From contig CAWIVH010000021.1 of assembly GCA_963839475.1 (NCBI GenBank), positions 186,001 through 250,000 on the forward strand: a DNA stretch of 64,000 nt, in the 5' to 3' direction. Every line of letters begins with the position of its first letter. Positions within the stretch are counted from its first letter, which is position 1. Source of the DNA: CAWIVH01 sp963839475. Its GTDB lineage: Bacteria > Acidobacteriota > UBA6911. The position numbers were made by a program, and so were the translations under genes. This document shows, in pieces, positions 63,094 through 64,000 of the stretch. Under the pieces are notes generated by a model. That model saw only the letters and a list, made by a program, of their open reading frames with translations. It was not told the origin of the DNA and did no database searches.

Positions 63094-64000
63094 ATGACGA
63101 GCCGAATCGAGGGAGTTCGTCGATTAAACCAACTCAGACTACCGAACCTTCCCGCCGGGATTCGGACGCCGGCATATGATCGCCAGGCAATCCCGCAAAA
63201 TATCATTCACATTGGCGTGGGAGGCTTCCATCGCGCTCATCAGGCAGTCTATCTCGATGATCTCCTTCATTTGCCCGCCGCGGACCGATGGGGTATCTGC
63301 GGAATAGGGTTGCTGCCGCAGGATGCTTCCATGTGTGCGGCCCTGGTACCGCAAGACTGCCTTTACACGGTTCTGGAGTGCAGCACCGCGGGCGAGAGAG
63401 CGAGGGTCATCGGCTCTCTGCAAAACTACCTGTACGCCCCCGGTGATCCCCAGGCCGCCATCGAGAAAATGGCAGCTCCCGAATGCAAAATTGTCTCCCT
63501 TACCATTACCGAGGGAGGGTACTACGTGAATCAAGCCACGGGAGTTTTTGACCGGGGGCACCCCGATATTGTGCGTGACCTGCAGCATCCGCAAGAGCCT
63601 GCCGCTTCCTTTGGTTATCTCGCCGAGGCGCTCGACAGGCGGCGGCGGCGCGGGCTGTCGGCTTTTACTCTCATGTCCTGCGACAACCTCCAACACAACG
63701 GCGACGTGATGAGGGCCATGTTTCTCGCCTTTGCCGACCTCCGCGATCCTGCTTTGCGCCGATGGATCGAGCGCAATGTTGCGTTTCCCAATAGCATGGT
63801 CGACCGCATCACACCGGTCACTGCCGATCGGCACAGAGATATGCTGCGCGACCGGTTCGGCCTCGAAGACGCCTGGCCGGTCGTCACCGAGCCGTTCAGG
63901 CAATGGGTCCTCGAAGACACATTCACCATGGGGCGTCCCGCTCTCGAGCGCGTGGGAGTGCAGATGACCTCCGACGTTGCGCCTTATGAAAAGATGAAGA
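63094..64000 (+). CDS. mannitol dehydrogenase family protein (partial, cut by the right edge)
   Basis: 302 visible residues from an ATG with GGAGG five bases upstream. The start IIHIGVGGFHRAHQAVYLDDLL is the N-terminal NAD-binding signature of the family, and TLMSCDNLQHNGDVMR continues it. Members oxidise mannitol, sorbitol or uronate-derived polyols to ketoses. Position after the importer supports polyol use. The C-terminal domain, which should hold the catalytic Lys, lies beyond base 64000. Confidence 0.9.
   Translation, partial: MTSRIEGVRRLNQLRLPNLPAGIRTPAYDRQAIPQNIIHIGVGGFHRAHQAVYLDDLLHLPAADRWGICGIGLLPQDASMCAALVPQDCLYTVLECSTAGERARVIGSLQNYLYAPGDPQAAIEKMAAPECKIVSLTITEGGYYVNQATGVFDRGHPDIVRDLQHPQEPAASFGYLAEALDRRRRRGLSAFTLMSCDNLQHNGDVMRAMFLAFADLRDPALRRWIERNVAFPNSMVDRITPVTADRHRDMLRDRFGLEDAWPVVTEPFRQWVLEDTFTMGRPALERVGVQMTSDVAPYEKMK

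Overview
The window looks like a chromosomal piece of an Acidobacteriota-type bacterium. This rests on several things seen together: an Oar-like TonB-dependent receptor with a carboxypeptidase-regulatory N-terminus, a VWFA-related protein of the kind described from acidobacteria, an orphan BlaI regulator, many Tat-exported and secreted enzymes, the futalosine-pathway enzyme MqnA, and C-terminal surface modules I associate with acidobacterial proteins. This is an inference from gene content; no rRNA is present. I saw no tRNA, rRNA, CRISPR array, insertion sequence or phage gene.

Region 1 (1-13 kb). The minus strand carries the Oar-like receptor, running off the left edge and broken by a one-base insertion near 1402, then a TPR protein broken by a similar insertion near 4450, coupled to thiI. 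A DUF362 protein and a BlaI regulator lie on the plus strand. A VWFA-related protein, an RluA-type pseudouridine synthase, lgt and an EF-G paralogue follow on the minus strand.

Region 2 (13-32.4 kb). This is mostly housekeeping: an M28 lipoprotein peptidase, topA and dprA, mqnA, an HNH nuclease, a NamZ-like muramidase, an HD protein, a P-loop/dCMP deaminase fusion, an ECF sigma/anti-sigma/secreted-protein operon, then a tightly coupled plus-strand run of CYTH, asnS, a membrane glycosyltransferase, a methyltransferase, folD, a YncE-like propeller and coaE.

Region 3 (32.7-40.7 kb). nuoL and nuoM stand alone, without other complex I genes, and end at a 20-bp bidirectional terminator. A CDP-alcohol phosphotransferase and a GtrA protein follow, then a Tat-type amidase with three C-terminal repeats and a Tat-type nitrilase-family enzyme.

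Region 4 (40.7-64 kb). This is an accessory carbohydrate and surface region: an MFS carrier, a DapA-family aldolase with an overlapping sugar-nucleotide-epimerase-like gene, a 1261-residue secreted glycoside-hydrolase-like protein, a DUF4097 beta-solenoid protein, a 57-residue membrane peptide, a Tat-exported sugar-isomerase-like protein, an (alpha/alpha)-barrel-like secreted protein, a 1069-residue FG-GAP surface protein, a Tat-type sulfatase, and a complete polyol-type ABC importer with a mannitol-dehydrogenase-family gene cut by the right edge. The most interesting observation is a compound C-terminal module shared by the glycoside-hydrolase-like and FG-GAP proteins; both end at the same half-unit.
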